Shown: positions 46,481-55,169, counted from the first letter of the stretch. The stretch is 64,000 nt of DNA from Pseudomonadota bacterium (GCA_020161065.1 JAIUPH010000008.1:341040-405039), one strand, 5' to 3'. Notes: a model not told the origin generated them from the letters alone. Translations and numbers: made by a program.

Positions 46481-48331
46481 ATGACCGACTTCGAGAAACT
46501 GCTGTCCACCCAGTCGCTGGCGCAACTGCGCGCCGAATTGAGCACCGGCAAGGCACCGGCCAGCCCTGCGCACGCACAGCAACTGGCCGCGCATGCTGCC
46601 AGGCTGGCGGCGCCGACGCATGAATTGCGCATCGGCTTCGTCCACACCTACACCAGCGACTTGCTCGACCCCTGGCTCGGCATGGCTGCCGCGGTGCAAG
46701 GCACGTCGATCAAGATCCATCACGCGCCCTACGGGCTGGCGCTGCAGGAAGCCGCGCCGCAGTCTGCGCTGGTGCAGCACAAGCCGCAGCTCACGGTGCT
46801 GCTGCTGCAGCGCGAAGACCTGCATCCGGCGCTGGCGCGCCCGGTCACCGGCCTCGGCGTCGAAGGCATGGCGCAGCTTCGCAGCCAGGCGCTGCAGCAC
46901 TTGCAGGAGATCGTGGCCCGCTTTCGCGAGCAGCCGGTCGGCCACCTCGTCGTGAGCCTGCTGCCGCGCATCGCGGGTCCGGCGCTGGGGCTGTTCGATG
47001 CCCAGGCCGAAGCCTCGGAAGGCGCCTGGTGGTCGGGCCTGAAGGCCGAGCTGGGCCAATGGCTGCGCACGGCAGTGCCTTCGTCGCTGCTGCTCGACCT
47101 CGACGAGGTGCTGCTGCAGGTCGGCCGCACGGCCTTCTTCGACCGCCGCTTCTGGTATTCGGCGCGCTTCCCGTTCGCGCCGGCGGCGGCCCATGAAATC
47201 AGCCGGCGGCTGGTGGCCATCGGCATCGCGCTGACCACGCCCAAGGCCAAGGTGCTGGTGCTCGACGCCGACAACACGCTGTGGGGCGGGGTCGTCGGCG
47301 AGGACGGCTTCGATGGCATCAAGCTCGGCCCCGACTACCCGGGCAACGTCTACGTCGACTTCCAGCGCCGCATCCTCGATTTCCAGCAGCGCGGCCTGAT
47401 TCTCGCGATGTGCAGCAAGAACAATGCGGCCGACGTCGACCAGGTGCTGAAGGAGCACCCGCACCAGGTGCTGCGCGACGAGCGCTTCGCGGCGCGGCGC
47501 GTCAACTGGGTGCCCAAGCCGGAAAACCTGGTGTCGCTGGCCAAGGAGCTGAACCTGGGGCTGGACGCGTTCATCTTCGTCGACGACAGCGACCACGAGT
47601 GCGCCGCCGTGCGCCATGCGCTGCCGCAGGTCGAGGTGATCCAGGTGCCGTCGCGACCGACCGAGATCGCCGGTTGCCTCGACCAGGTGGCCCGGCTGGA
47701 GGTGCTGTCGCTGACGGCCGAAGACCTGTCGAAGACCGAGATGTACGCGCAGGAACGGCGCCGCCGCGAGCTAATGGACAGCGCCGACACCGGTGGCGAC
47801 TACCTGCAGCGGCTGGGCATGAAGATGAGCATCCGCGTCGACGTGCCCGCCAACGTGCCGCGCCTGGCGCAGCTGACGCAGAAGACCAACCAGTTCAACC
47901 TGACGACGCGCCGCTACGACGAGCAGCAGATCCAGTCGTTCCAGCGCGCTGAAGACTGGCTGGTGGCCGACTTCTCGCTGGCCGACACTTTCGGCGACAG
48001 CGGCGTCGTCGGCCTGGCGTTGATCAACCTGACGACGCCGCAATCGGCACGGCTGGACAGCTTCATGATGTCGTGCCGGGTGATCGGGCGCGAAGCCGAA
48101 GGGGCCTTCCTGCACACCTTGTTCCGCCACCTGGCCGAGCGTGGCGTGCAGGAGGTGAGCGCCGAATACCTGCCGACGGCGAAGAACGACCTGGTGAAGA
48201 ACTTCCTGCCCGACCAGGGCTTCGAGCCGCTGGGCGACGGCAAGTACCGGCGCGACCTGGCGAAGTCACCGCCCAGGGTCGAGAGCGAATTTCCGATCGA
48301 GATTTTGTTGACCGCGGGTGGCGGGCGCTGA
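46481..48331 (+). CDS. FkbH-like HAD-IIIC phosphatase/acyl-loading protein
   Basis: This 616-residue protein matches the FkbH family, which takes 1,3-bisphosphoglycerate, dephosphorylates it and loads a D-glyceryl group on an acyl carrier protein. An N-terminal SGNH-like region (about 40-240, IGFVHTYTSDLLDPWLG) precedes the HAD domain with the nucleophile motif LVLDADNTLWGG (Asp262 and Asp264), then LAMCSKNN and IFVDDSDHECA. A C-terminal GNAT-like region (about 450-600) has LTQKTNQFNLTTRRY and FGDSGVVGLALI. The ATG at 46481 (MTDFEKLL) is preferred; 46406 is an in-frame alternative. An ACP gene follows 28 bases downstream, the expected acceptor. Confidence 0.9.
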   Translation: MTDFEKLLSTQSLAQLRAELSTGKAPASPAHAQQLAAHAARLAAPTHELRIGFVHTYTSDLLDPWLGMAAAVQGTSIKIHHAPYGLALQEAAPQSALVQHKPQLTVLLLQREDLHPALARPVTGLGVEGMAQLRSQALQHLQEIVARFREQPVGHLVVSLLPRIAGPALGLFDAQAEASEGAWWSGLKAELGQWLRTAVPSSLLLDLDEVLLQVGRTAFFDRRFWYSARFPFAPAAAHEISRRLVAIGIALTTPKAKVLVLDADNTLWGGVVGEDGFDGIKLGPDYPGNVYVDFQRRILDFQQRGLILAMCSKNNAADVDQVLKEHPHQVLRDERFAARRVNWVPKPENLVSLAKELNLGLDAFIFVDDSDHECAAVRHALPQVEVIQVPSRPTEIAGCLDQVARLEVLSLTAEDLSKTEMYAQERRRRELMDSADTGGDYLQRLGMKMSIRVDVPANVPRLAQLTQKTNQFNLTTRRYDEQQIQSFQRAEDWLVADFSLADTFGDSGVVGLALINLTTPQSARLDSFMMSCRVIGREAEGAFLHTLFRHLAERGVQEVSAEYLPTAKNDLVKNFLPDQGFEPLGDGKYRRDLAKSPPRVESEFPIEILLTAGGGR

Positions 48332-48359
48332 GCCGCGTTCGCCCCCATCAGCCTGAGGC

Positions 48360-48608
48360 ATGAGTGTGTCCATGACGACCTTCGAAAAACTGCAACAGAC
48401 GATCGCCGCCACGCTGAAGGTGCCGCCGGCCAAGGTGACGCAAACCACGCGCGACCAGGACCTGCCGGCCTGGGATTCACTCGGCCAGGTCAACCTGATC
48501 ATGGCGCTGGAGCAGGAGTTCAACGTCTTCATCGAGGTCGAGGAGTTCGGCAAGCTGAACTCGGTGCCGGCGATCCTGGGCTTCCTGGAGCAGCAAGGCC
48601 TGTCGTGA
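48360..48608 (+). CDS. Acyl carrier protein 1 (FkbH-linked)
   Basis: This 82-residue stand-alone carrier protein has the phosphopantetheine attachment sequence AWDSLGQVNLIMALE, with the modified Ser at about residue 40. The surrounding four-helix pattern is complete (LQQTIAATLKV; FNVFIEVEEF; AILGFLEQQ). A second ATG lies four codons in (48372). It sits 28 bases after the FkbH-like gene, and its TGA overlaps the GTG start of the double hydrolase gene. The order therefore reads loading enzyme, carrier and acyl-transfer or release enzyme. It is not part of a fatty-acid synthesis locus. Confidence 0.92.
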   Translation: MSVSMTTFEKLQQTIAATLKVPPAKVTQTTRDQDLPAWDSLGQVNLIMALEQEFNVFIEVEEFGKLNSVPAILGFLEQQGLS

Positions 48609-50428
48609 GCAGCGTGAGCCTGGACGCGGGCAGCGTTCGCGACGCCGCCGCCGCGCCGGCGGTGGCGCCGGCGGCGGCCGTGAAGCCGCAGGCCTTCGTG
48701 CTGCCGGGTTCGCGCGGCGGGTTGTGCGCGCTGTACTTTGCGCCGCGCCCCGGCGTGGCGCTCAAGGGCGACGTGCTGGTGGTGCCCTCTTTCGCCGAGG
48801 AGATGAACCGCTGCCGGGCGATGGTGTCGCTGCAGGCCCGCGCCTGGGCCGAAGAGGGCGTGGGCACGCTGGTGCTCGACCCCCATGGCACCGGCGACAG
48901 CGCCGGCGACTTCGTCGACGCCACCTGGGCCCAGTGGCGCGACGATCTGCTGCGCGGCATTGCCTGGCTCGAACGGCACGGCCAGGGCTGCCAGGCGCTG
49001 CTGGGCATTCGCCTGGGCGCGATCATGGCGGCCGAACTGGCGCGCGAAGCGGGCGGCGTGCGCCACCTGCTGCTGTGGCAGCCGGTGCTGTCAGGCAAGA
49101 CCTTCTACACGCAGTTCCTGCGCATCCGCATCGCCGCCGAGCTGAACCTGCCCGAGCGCGTGAAGTCGACCAACGAGCTGCGCCAGATGGGCGCCGCCGG
49201 CAAGGCCGTCGAAGTATCGGGTTATGAAATCGGCCCCACCCTCGGCGCTGAACTCGACGGCCTGAGCTTCGACGCCGCCGCCTGCGCAACCCGCACGGCG
49301 ATCACCTGGTTCGAGGTCAACGCCGAGGCCGAGGCGACGATTGCCCCCGCGTCGCAGAAGGCGATCGACGAGTTGCGCCACGCCGGCGCGACGGTGCAGG
49401 CGCACAGCGTCGCGGGGCCGGCCTTCTGGCACGTGCATGAGCGTGAGCTGGCCCCGTCGCTGATCGCCGCCACCACGCGCTGCGCCGCTGCCTGGGGCGT
49501 GCGAGACGCCGCCCATGCCGGCGAGCCCGCCGAGCCCGGCGAAGCGGCCGTCGCCGCGCCGGCCGAGTTTCCGCTGGTGCTGCGCTGCGGGCCCGAGCTG
49601 CTGTCGGCCAACCTGCACCTGTCGGCGCCCGATGCCACGCGAGGCGTGGTCATCATCGTCGCCGGCGGGCCGCAATACCGCGCCGGTGCGCACCGCCAGT
49701 TCGTGGCGATGGCGCGCAAGCTTGCCGCGAACGGTTATCCGGTGCTGCGCTTCGACCTGCGCGGCATGGGCGACAGCAGTGGCAGCTACCTCGGCTACGA
49801 GCATTCGGTGCCCGACATCCGCGCCGCCATCGACGAGTTGATGGCGCGCCAACCGCAGCTACGGGACGTGACGCTGGTCGGCGAATGCGAGTCGGCCTCG
49901 GGCATCCTGTTCTACGCCTTCCGCGATGCGCGGGTCAGCGGCGCGGTGCTGATCAACCCCTGGGTGCGCACCACCGAAGGCCGCGCGCAGGTGATCCTGA
50001 AAGACTACTACTTCGACCGCCTGCGCTCACCCGAGTTCTGGTCCAAGCTGCGCAGCGGCCGCTTCGACGTGCTGGGGTCGTTGCGCTCGCTGGCCGACGT
50101 CGTGCGCGCCTACGTGCGCGGCAAGCGCATGTTCGCGCGCTCGTCGCTGGGCCAGGCGGAGGACGATCTGTCCGCGCTGCCGTTGCCGGTGCGCACGGCA
50201 ACCGGCATGAGCCGCTTCACCGGCCGCGTGCTGCTGCTGATGAGCGGCAACGACTACATCGCGCGCGAGTTCGACGAGGTGGTGGCCGCGTCGCGCGCGT
50301 GGGACGGCTTGCTCGCCGACCCGCGCGTGCTGCGCCGGGACATCGAAGGTGCCGACCACACCTTCTCGCGCAGGCACTGGAAGGAAGCCGCGTCCGACGC
50401 GGTGGTCGGCTGGATCAAGGCCTGGTAG
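48605..50428 (+). CDS. Fused double alpha/beta hydrolase, exosortase-A-system hydrolase 2 + 1 type
   Basis: This 607-residue protein contains two alpha/beta-hydrolase domains. The first (about 20-300; VLVVPSFAEEMNRCRAMV, DPHGTGDSAGDF, LLWQPVLSGKTF) resembles hydrolase 2, and the second (about 315-607; VAGGPQYRAGAHRQFVAMA, FDLRGMGDSSGSY) resembles hydrolase 1 of exosortase-A loci. These are usually two separate genes. At the nucleophile elbow the first has Arg136 (GIRLG) and the second Cys428 (GECES), with a later Asp and GADHTF His. The first half is probably non-catalytic, and the second resembles Cys-dependent acyl transfer enzymes more than Ser hydrolases. The GTG start overlaps the ACP stop. 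Confidence 0.85.
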   Translation: MSSVSLDAGSVRDAAAAPAVAPAAAVKPQAFVLPGSRGGLCALYFAPRPGVALKGDVLVVPSFAEEMNRCRAMVSLQARAWAEEGVGTLVLDPHGTGDSAGDFVDATWAQWRDDLLRGIAWLERHGQGCQALLGIRLGAIMAAELAREAGGVRHLLLWQPVLSGKTFYTQFLRIRIAAELNLPERVKSTNELRQMGAAGKAVEVSGYEIGPTLGAELDGLSFDAAACATRTAITWFEVNAEAEATIAPASQKAIDELRHAGATVQAHSVAGPAFWHVHERELAPSLIAATTRCAAAWGVRDAAHAGEPAEPGEAAVAAPAEFPLVLRCGPELLSANLHLSAPDATRGVVIIVAGGPQYRAGAHRQFVAMARKLAANGYPVLRFDLRGMGDSSGSYLGYEHSVPDIRAAIDELMARQPQLRDVTLVGECESASGILFYAFRDARVSGAVLINPWVRTTEGRAQVILKDYYFDRLRSPEFWSKLRSGRFDVLGSLRSLADVVRAYVRGKRMFARSSLGQAEDDLSALPLPVRTATGMSRFTGRVLLLMSGNDYIAREFDEVVAASRAWDGLLADPRVLRRDIEGADHTFSRRHWKEAASDAVVGWIKAW

Positions 50429-50434
50429 CGGCCT

Positions 50435-51181
50435 TCATCGCGACGCGGCCGAAGCGGCTGGCGCCGCCGATGCCGCTGAAGCCGGCACCGACGCGGCGTC
50501 GGCGGCCGCGGCGGGCACGGGGTCGGTCCACTTGCCGGCGGCCTGCAGGCCCTGCTTGAGATCGGGCCGCGCAAAGCCCTGGGCGATGGCCAGGTGCGCC
50601 TGCGCCAGCGCCTTGTCGTACTGCTTGAGGTCGAGGTACAGCAGGCCCAGGTTGTGGTGGGTGAAAGGCTCGTCCTTCACCACATCCGCGATGACGTCGA
50701 GCTGTCGCATCGCTTCATCGGGCCGGCCTTTGACGGTGAGGTACTTGGCGTACAGCATGCGCGCGATCTGGTCGTCGGGCCTGAAGGTCAGCGCCCGCTT
50801 GAAGTAGCACTCGACCGGGAAGTTCGCGCCCTTGAGCGTGTCGCTCTTCATGCGCACGCTCAGATTCAGCATCGACGCCAGCGCCCGATGGTGGTTCGGG
50901 AACGCGCGCAGCGTGTAGTCGATCTCGCCGGCCAGGGTGCCCGACACGCCGCGGATCAGCGATTCGACGGCCGGCGTGAAGTGGTAGTCCTCGACGATCT
51001 TGAGCTGCTGACCCTGGGTGACGCGGTAGTCGAACGGGCCGTAGGTGTTGGCGAAGGCATTGCCGCAGACGGGATCGGCGGCCTGTGCCGCCGCCGGCGG
51101 CGCAAAGGCAGCCGCCAGCATCAGGGCCAGGATCAAGGCCGGCCGGTGGGCGGGACTGGGTCGAAAGCGGGTGATTCCCAT
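50435..51181 (-). CDS. Secreted TPR-repeat protein
   Basis: This 248-residue protein has a signal peptide (about residues 1-34, core ALILALMLAAAFAPPAAAQA). In the mature part DPVCGNAFANTYGPFDYR is followed by YHFTPAVESLIRG. From about residue 95 come tetratricopeptide-like repeats (HHRALASMLNLSVRM, DDQIARMLYAKYLTVKGRPDEAMRQL and FTHHNLGLLYLDLKQYDKALAQAHLA). The tail is Ala/Ser-rich low complexity. The ATG at 51181 was chosen because upstream in-frame sequence adds only an Arg-rich leader before the signal peptide. It lies 119 bases downstream of the sulfotransferase gene on the same strand. It is a likely periplasmic scaffold for the glycan machinery. Confidence 0.78.
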   Translation of the reverse strand: MGITRFRPSPAHRPALILALMLAAAFAPPAAAQAADPVCGNAFANTYGPFDYRVTQGQQLKIVEDYHFTPAVESLIRGVSGTLAGEIDYTLRAFPNHHRALASMLNLSVRMKSDTLKGANFPVECYFKRALTFRPDDQIARMLYAKYLTVKGRPDEAMRQLDVIADVVKDEPFTHHNLGLLYLDLKQYDKALAQAHLAIAQGFARPDLKQGLQAAGKWTDPVPAAAADAASVPASAASAAPAASAASR

Positions 51182-51300
51182 GGCGCTGGTTGCGGCCTCG
51201 ACGGAGGCTGAAGCGAGCGCGAAGTCTATACGCCGGGCCCGCCGGCCCCGGCTGGCGTCGGCACCGCCGTGCAAGGGCGGGCCGGCAAAGCTTCACGATG

Positions 51301-52083
51301 TCACGCCGCTGCATCGGCCTTGCGGCGGGCGGTCGCGCCGGCGCTGCGCCCGTCGCGTCGGGCATGGTTCTTCAGGTAGATCAGCAGGGCATGCGCGTGG
51401 TCGATCGGCCCGCGGCTCTTGCGATACAGCGGCTCGCTGCAGACGGCGCGCAGCGTATCCATCGTCAGCGCCAGGCCGAAGGCAGCGTTGAGCCGGTCCA
51501 GCGTGGCCTCGGGGCGCAGCAGCAGGTCCTCGAAGCTGGCCTGCAGGCAAGGCAGGCCGCTCGAACGCACGAAGTGCAGATTGGACTGCGTGATGCCGTC
51601 GTTGTAGCGGCGCGTGAACTGCGGGCTCTGGATGTGGCGGCGGATGTTGGACGACACCCAGGCCTGCACCGGGTCGCGCGTGAGCACCAGCACCGCGATG
51701 CGCTCGAGGTCCAGCGCGCGCGCCCAGACCCGGATGGTCCAGGTCAGCCGCGGATCCTTCCACAGCCAGGGCGCCTGGGCATCGCAGCTCCGCACGAAGT
51801 CCCGGTACGGCGCCAGGTCCAGTTGTTCGGCGGCGCGCTCGATCGCCAGCACGTCGGCGACGTCGAAGCGGTGCTCGTGCGCCAGCGTCGGGTGCAGCTC
51901 GCGCAGCAGCCGCCGGTTCAGTGCCACCAGGTCGGCGCTCTCGTACGTGTTGTAGTCGGGCTTGTGGACCGTTTCACCGCCCAGCCAGTAGCCGGCCTGG
52001 CCGAGCAGGGCCGAGAACACCGAGCTGCCGGTCCAGCCATGGGTGAGCACGATCACGTTGCGCGTGCCGGGGTTGGCGGTCAT
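51301..52083 (-). CDS. Sulfotransferase family protein
   Basis: This 260-residue protein carries the two PAPS-binding signatures: a P-loop-like 5'-phosphosulfate motif VLTHGWTGSSVFSALL at about residues 12-27, and the 3'-phosphate region VLVLTRDPVQAWVSS at about residues 130-144, preceded by LWKDPRLTW. It would transfer sulfate from PAPS to a hydroxyl, here most likely on a sugar of the exported glycan. No signal peptide or membrane helix is seen, so the acceptor is modified in the cytoplasm. It is divergent from the methyltransferase gene and followed on its strand by the secreted TPR gene. Confidence 0.83.
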   Translation of the reverse strand: MTANPGTRNVIVLTHGWTGSSVFSALLGQAGYWLGGETVHKPDYNTYESADLVALNRRLLRELHPTLAHEHRFDVADVLAIERAAEQLDLAPYRDFVRSCDAQAPWLWKDPRLTWTIRVWARALDLERIAVLVLTRDPVQAWVSSNIRRHIQSPQFTRRYNDGITQSNLHFVRSSGLPCLQASFEDLLLRPEATLDRLNAAFGLALTMDTLRAVCSEPLYRKSRGPIDHAHALLIYLKNHARRDGRSAGATARRKADAAA

Positions 52084-52396
52084 GGGCGTCGTTGCAAGTC
52101 AGTTCGGGTGCGGACTCTCGCGCCCCGGCGTGACGGCCTGATGACGCGCGGCGCCCGGGCGCCGCGCCAATTCGTCACGAGTTCGCCGCCGGCCGTGTGG
52201 AATGGCGCGCAAGCGGTTGATTTCGCGGCGCTTTCGGCGATTGCATGGCGCCTCCGTGAAGCCCCTGCATGCGAGAATGCTTGACGCTTGACGACGGCGT
52301 CGTCAGCGTCCCTGCGGGGATCAAGCCAGGTGGCAGGGCCACGTTTGCCGGTGAGGGGCGGGCCGCTCGTCACCAACCAGGAACACAAGGACATTC
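52084..52396. other. Divergent intergenic region between sulfotransferase and methyltransferase genes
   Basis: These 313 bases must hold promoters in both directions. I see no gene, no clear sigma-70 or sigma-54 promoter pair and no terminator. A short inverted repeat CGACGGCGTCGTC lies near 52292-52304, and a G/C palindrome GGCGCCCGGGCGCC lies near 52150. Either could be an operator, but nothing ties them to a regulator. Confidence 0.3.
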
Positions 52397-53146
52397 ATGG
52401 GCGTGATCGAAAAAGCGGCTTCGACCGAACAGGACTATCGGTCCAGTCACCTGGAAGTCGGCGGCCGCTACGATGCCAAGTTAGCCGAGTCGCCCTTCGA
52501 TGCCTACATGTCGGCCTGGGAACGCAAGTACCTGCCCGGCATCATCAAGCGCTTTTTCCCTAGCGGGCCGGCCCGCTATCTCGACTTCGCCTGCGGCACC
52601 GGTCGCATCACCGAGCAGATCGCGCCGCTGGCCAAGCAATCGGTTGCCGTCGACATCTCGCCGACGATGATCGAAGAGGCGCGGCGCAAGTGCCCGCAGA
52701 CGCGTTTTCATCTCGGCGACCTGACCACGACCGACCCCGACCTCGGTCAGTTCGACCTGGTCAGTTCGTTTCGCTTCTTCGGCAACGCGCAAGACGAACT
52801 GCGCGACGGCGCGCTGCGGGCCATCACGCGCCGTTTGCAGCCGGGCGGCCACCTGCTGATCAACAGCCATCGCAACCCGCGCGCCTTGTACGCGGTGTTG
52901 GACCGCCTGACGGGCGGCCCGGCCAGCGGCATGGACCTTCATCTGCCCAAGCTGCGCAAGCTGCTCGACCGCCACGGGCTGAGCATCGTCTGGCTGCAGC
53001 CGATCGCCGTGTGGATGTACCGCTCGCGCATCATGCTCGACACCCGCCCGGACGACTCACAGGCCGCGGCGAAAGAGGCCCGCTACGGCAGCGCTTCGTT
53101 CGCGTCCATCGCGCCCGACCTCATCGTCGTCGCCCGCAAGCGCTGA
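52397..53146 (+). CDS. Class I SAM-dependent methyltransferase
   Basis: This 249-residue Rossmann-fold methyltransferase shows motif I as YLDFACGTGRITEQIAPL, the acidic motif II SVAVDISPTMIEEARRK, the GDLTTTDPDLG segment and motif IV-like FDLVSSFRFFGN. LQPGGHLLINSHRNPRAL serves as the post-motif. It probably methylates a small molecule or sugar intermediate; the acceptor cannot be read from sequence. It is first of three plus-strand genes (methyltransferase, degenerate methyltransferase-like, kinase-like) spaced by 27 bases and a 4-base overlap. Confidence 0.87.
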   Translation: MGVIEKAASTEQDYRSSHLEVGGRYDAKLAESPFDAYMSAWERKYLPGIIKRFFPSGPARYLDFACGTGRITEQIAPLAKQSVAVDISPTMIEEARRKCPQTRFHLGDLTTTDPDLGQFDLVSSFRFFGNAQDELRDGALRAITRRLQPGGHLLINSHRNPRALYAVLDRLTGGPASGMDLHLPKLRKLLDRHGLSIVWLQPIAVWMYRSRIMLDTRPDDSQAAAKEARYGSASFASIAPDLIVVARKR

Positions 53147-53173
53147 GCGCTCGCCGCCACGCACGCGGGTTCG

Positions 53174-53839
53174 ATGGATGTCCAATTCCCCTACGCCGAC
53201 GGCGGGTCGCGCAGGCGGCTGCTGTATCGGCTGCCCTCGACGCCGGCGCCGCGGCGGCTGCTGATCGTCTGCACCGACGCCGAACAGGCGCGCATCGGCG
53301 ACGACTGGGGCGCACCGGTGCAGGTGCTTGCACCTTCTGCACTGGCCGCCGAACGGCAACAAGGCCCGGCCCGCTTCGACGCCGTTGCCTTGCCGGCGCT
53401 GCTGGATCGGCCGTCCGCCGTCGACACCGGCGAACTGCTGGCCAGCGTGCGCTACCTGCTGGCGCCTGCGGGCGTCGTCGTCGGCCACGTCGCGCATGCC
53501 CTGGCCTTGCGATCCATGGCCTCTCCGCGCGGCATGGCCGGCGCGCTGGCCGCCCTGCTGCAACCGCAGGCCATCGACCGCGCGGGCGGCTGCCGGCGGC
53601 GGCTGCTGGGCGCGGGCTTCGTCGCGCCGCAATGCTTCTACGTGCAGCCTGCGATCGAAGACCCGATGGGCCTGATCCCGGCGCAGGGCCCCGCGGCACG
53701 CGCGCACTTCGTGCAGTCGGTCCGCTCGACGCGCGAACTGCACCACGTGCTCGGGCATGTGCCGCGCCTGCTGATGGCGCACGGCGGCCTCGGCGGCATG
53801 ATGCAGGCGCAACTGTTCTTCTGGGCGCGCCGGCCATGA
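53174..53839 (+). CDS. Hypothetical protein, degenerate methyltransferase-like
   Basis: I cannot assign this 221-residue protein firmly. The segment FDAVALPALLDRPSAV...LLASVRYLLAPAGVVVGHVAH has the order of motif IV to post-motif IV in SAM methyltransferases, but a glycine-rich motif I is missing. The N-terminal 80 residues are short and Arg-rich, so it may be a non-catalytic partner of the methyltransferase just upstream. The C-terminal part (AHFVQSVRSTRELHHVLGHVP) is conserved-looking. No signal peptide or membrane helix is present. Its TGA overlaps the ATG of the kinase-like gene (ATGA), tying the two together translationally. Confidence 0.6.
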   Translation: MDVQFPYADGGSRRRLLYRLPSTPAPRRLLIVCTDAEQARIGDDWGAPVQVLAPSALAAERQQGPARFDAVALPALLDRPSAVDTGELLASVRYLLAPAGVVVGHVAHALALRSMASPRGMAGALAALLQPQAIDRAGGCRRRLLGAGFVAPQCFYVQPAIEDPMGLIPAQGPAARAHFVQSVRSTRELHHVLGHVPRLLMAHGGLGGMMQAQLFFWARRP

Positions 53840-54738
53840 TCGACGAGGTGCTCGGTCTCGTGGCCGACGAGCATTGGTTCGATCGCTCGCGGCCGTTCGA
53901 GGTCTCGATCAACCTCACCCAGGGCGCCTGCCTGTGGCTGCTGCTGACGCGCCGCGGCGTCAGCGATACCTACGTCAAGTTTTCCGATTGCTTCGACCTG
54001 CGCCAGGAGGCCGCTCGCGCCGCGGCGGCCAGCACGCGCTACCCGGGCCTGGCGCCGGCCTTCATCGGCCATGCCAGCCGCGGTACGCTGCAGGTGCTGG
54101 TGTGCCGGGCCGTGCCCTACCGCCGGCTGTCGCCGGCGCAGTTGTTCCACCCCCGGCAGGGACAGCGCGCGCTGGCCGATCTGCTGGGTTATTTCGACGC
54201 CATGCAGCGGCCACAGGCGGTGCAGGTGCCGGGCCTGTCGGCGGCGGCCGAGCCCGCCGAGCTGCTGCAAGCACTGCAGGCCTACTTCGCCGGCCAGCCC
54301 AGCGCAGCGCTGGCCCGGCGCTGGCTGCGCAACGATGCGTTGTCGCGGCTGGCCAGCGTCGTGCCCCATGCGCAGCACGGCGACCTGGTGCTCAACAACA
54401 TCGGCGTCACGCCGACGGGCGCCACCGTCGTCTTCGATTGGGAAGACCTGAGCGCGTCGTGGCTCACCGGCCTCGATCTGTTCACCCTGGAACTGTCGCT
54501 GGCGGGCAGTGCCGAGCGCCTGTTCGCCGCGCGCCTGCAGCCGCAGTCACCGATTTCAGGGCTGGTCGCCCGCGCCTGCGAGGCGATGCGGCTGCGCCGC
54601 GACGACTACGAGACGCTGACGCCGCTGTACGCGCTGGTTTTCCGTTATCTCAAGCGCAACTATGGGCCCGGCGTGCGCGAGCGCATGGACCTGCTGCTGC
54701 GCGACCTCGACCAGCAGCGCAACCGCGCGCTGGACTGA
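53836..54738 (+). CDS. APH/choline-kinase-like phosphotransferase
   Basis: This 300-residue protein has the protein-kinase-like fold of small-molecule kinases. The catalytic loop HGDLVLNNIGV (about residues 189-199) and the metal-binding FDWED (about 210-214) are intact. An N-lobe Lys occurs in TYVKFSD (about residue 47). Members phosphorylate aminoglycosides, choline, homoserine or sugars. In this setting a sugar or an amino-alcohol substituent is more likely than an antibiotic. The ATG overlaps the stop of the methyltransferase-like gene. The 3' end is 12 bases from the convergent ACP 2 gene. Confidence 0.8.
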   Translation: MIDEVLGLVADEHWFDRSRPFEVSINLTQGACLWLLLTRRGVSDTYVKFSDCFDLRQEAARAAAASTRYPGLAPAFIGHASRGTLQVLVCRAVPYRRLSPAQLFHPRQGQRALADLLGYFDAMQRPQAVQVPGLSAAAEPAELLQALQAYFAGQPSAALARRWLRNDALSRLASVVPHAQHGDLVLNNIGVTPTGATVVFDWEDLSASWLTGLDLFTLELSLAGSAERLFAARLQPQSPISGLVARACEAMRLRRDDYETLTPLYALVFRYLKRNYGPGVRERMDLLLRDLDQQRNRALD

Positions 54739-54750
54739 AGCCGCCGCGAA

Positions 54751-55002
54751 TCAGGCCGCAGCTTTCTGTTGCACGAATTCGAGCAGCGTGCCGAAGGTGC
54801 GGAAAATCGAACCGTCGATCTCGTCGTCTTCGACCGTGATGCCCAGGCGGTCCTCGAATGCCGTGAGCAGCGACACCACGCCCATCGAATCGAGTTCCGG
54901 CAGCGCGCCCATCAACGGCGAGTCGTCCTTCAGGCTGAGGCCGCGGCCGCCCAGGCTGAGCGTCGTGTCCAGGAGCGAAAGCAATTCGGTTCTGATGTCC
55001 AA
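54751..55002 (-). CDS. Acyl carrier protein 2 (exosortase-A-system type)
   Basis: This 83-residue carrier protein has the attachment site ELDSMGVVSLLTAFE, with Ser at about residue 39, and ends DDEIDGSIFRTFGTLLEFVQQK. The PELDSM motif and the acidic helix 3 are typical of the ACPs that accompany exosortase-A-associated ligases. The start is a TTG at 55002 backed by a strong AGGAG 8 bases upstream. It is divergent from the AMP-forming ligase gene, with 167 bases between. This is the expected carrier for the ligase and PLP decarboxylase encoded next to it. Confidence 0.9.
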   Translation of the reverse strand: MDIRTELLSLLDTTLSLGGRGLSLKDDSPLMGALPELDSMGVVSLLTAFEDRLGITVEDDEIDGSIFRTFGTLLEFVQQKAAA

Positions 55003-55169
55003 GCCGGATCTCCTGGGCAGGCGAGCAAAGTGGCCCGCATTCTAGGTGGCTGCCGCGCCGTGGGCAGGCGCACTTCGTCACAGAACGCCGGGCCACCGTG
55101 TCAGGGCCGGCGCAAGGCCCTGCGCTACATTTTTGGGCTGGCTTCGCAAGGCCCTTCAACCGCGTGAGC

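Noticed and set aside
52331-52348. Sigma-54-like promoter (TGGCA...TTGC)
   Set aside because: The spacing between the GG and GC elements is three bases too long for a functional -24/-12 promoter.
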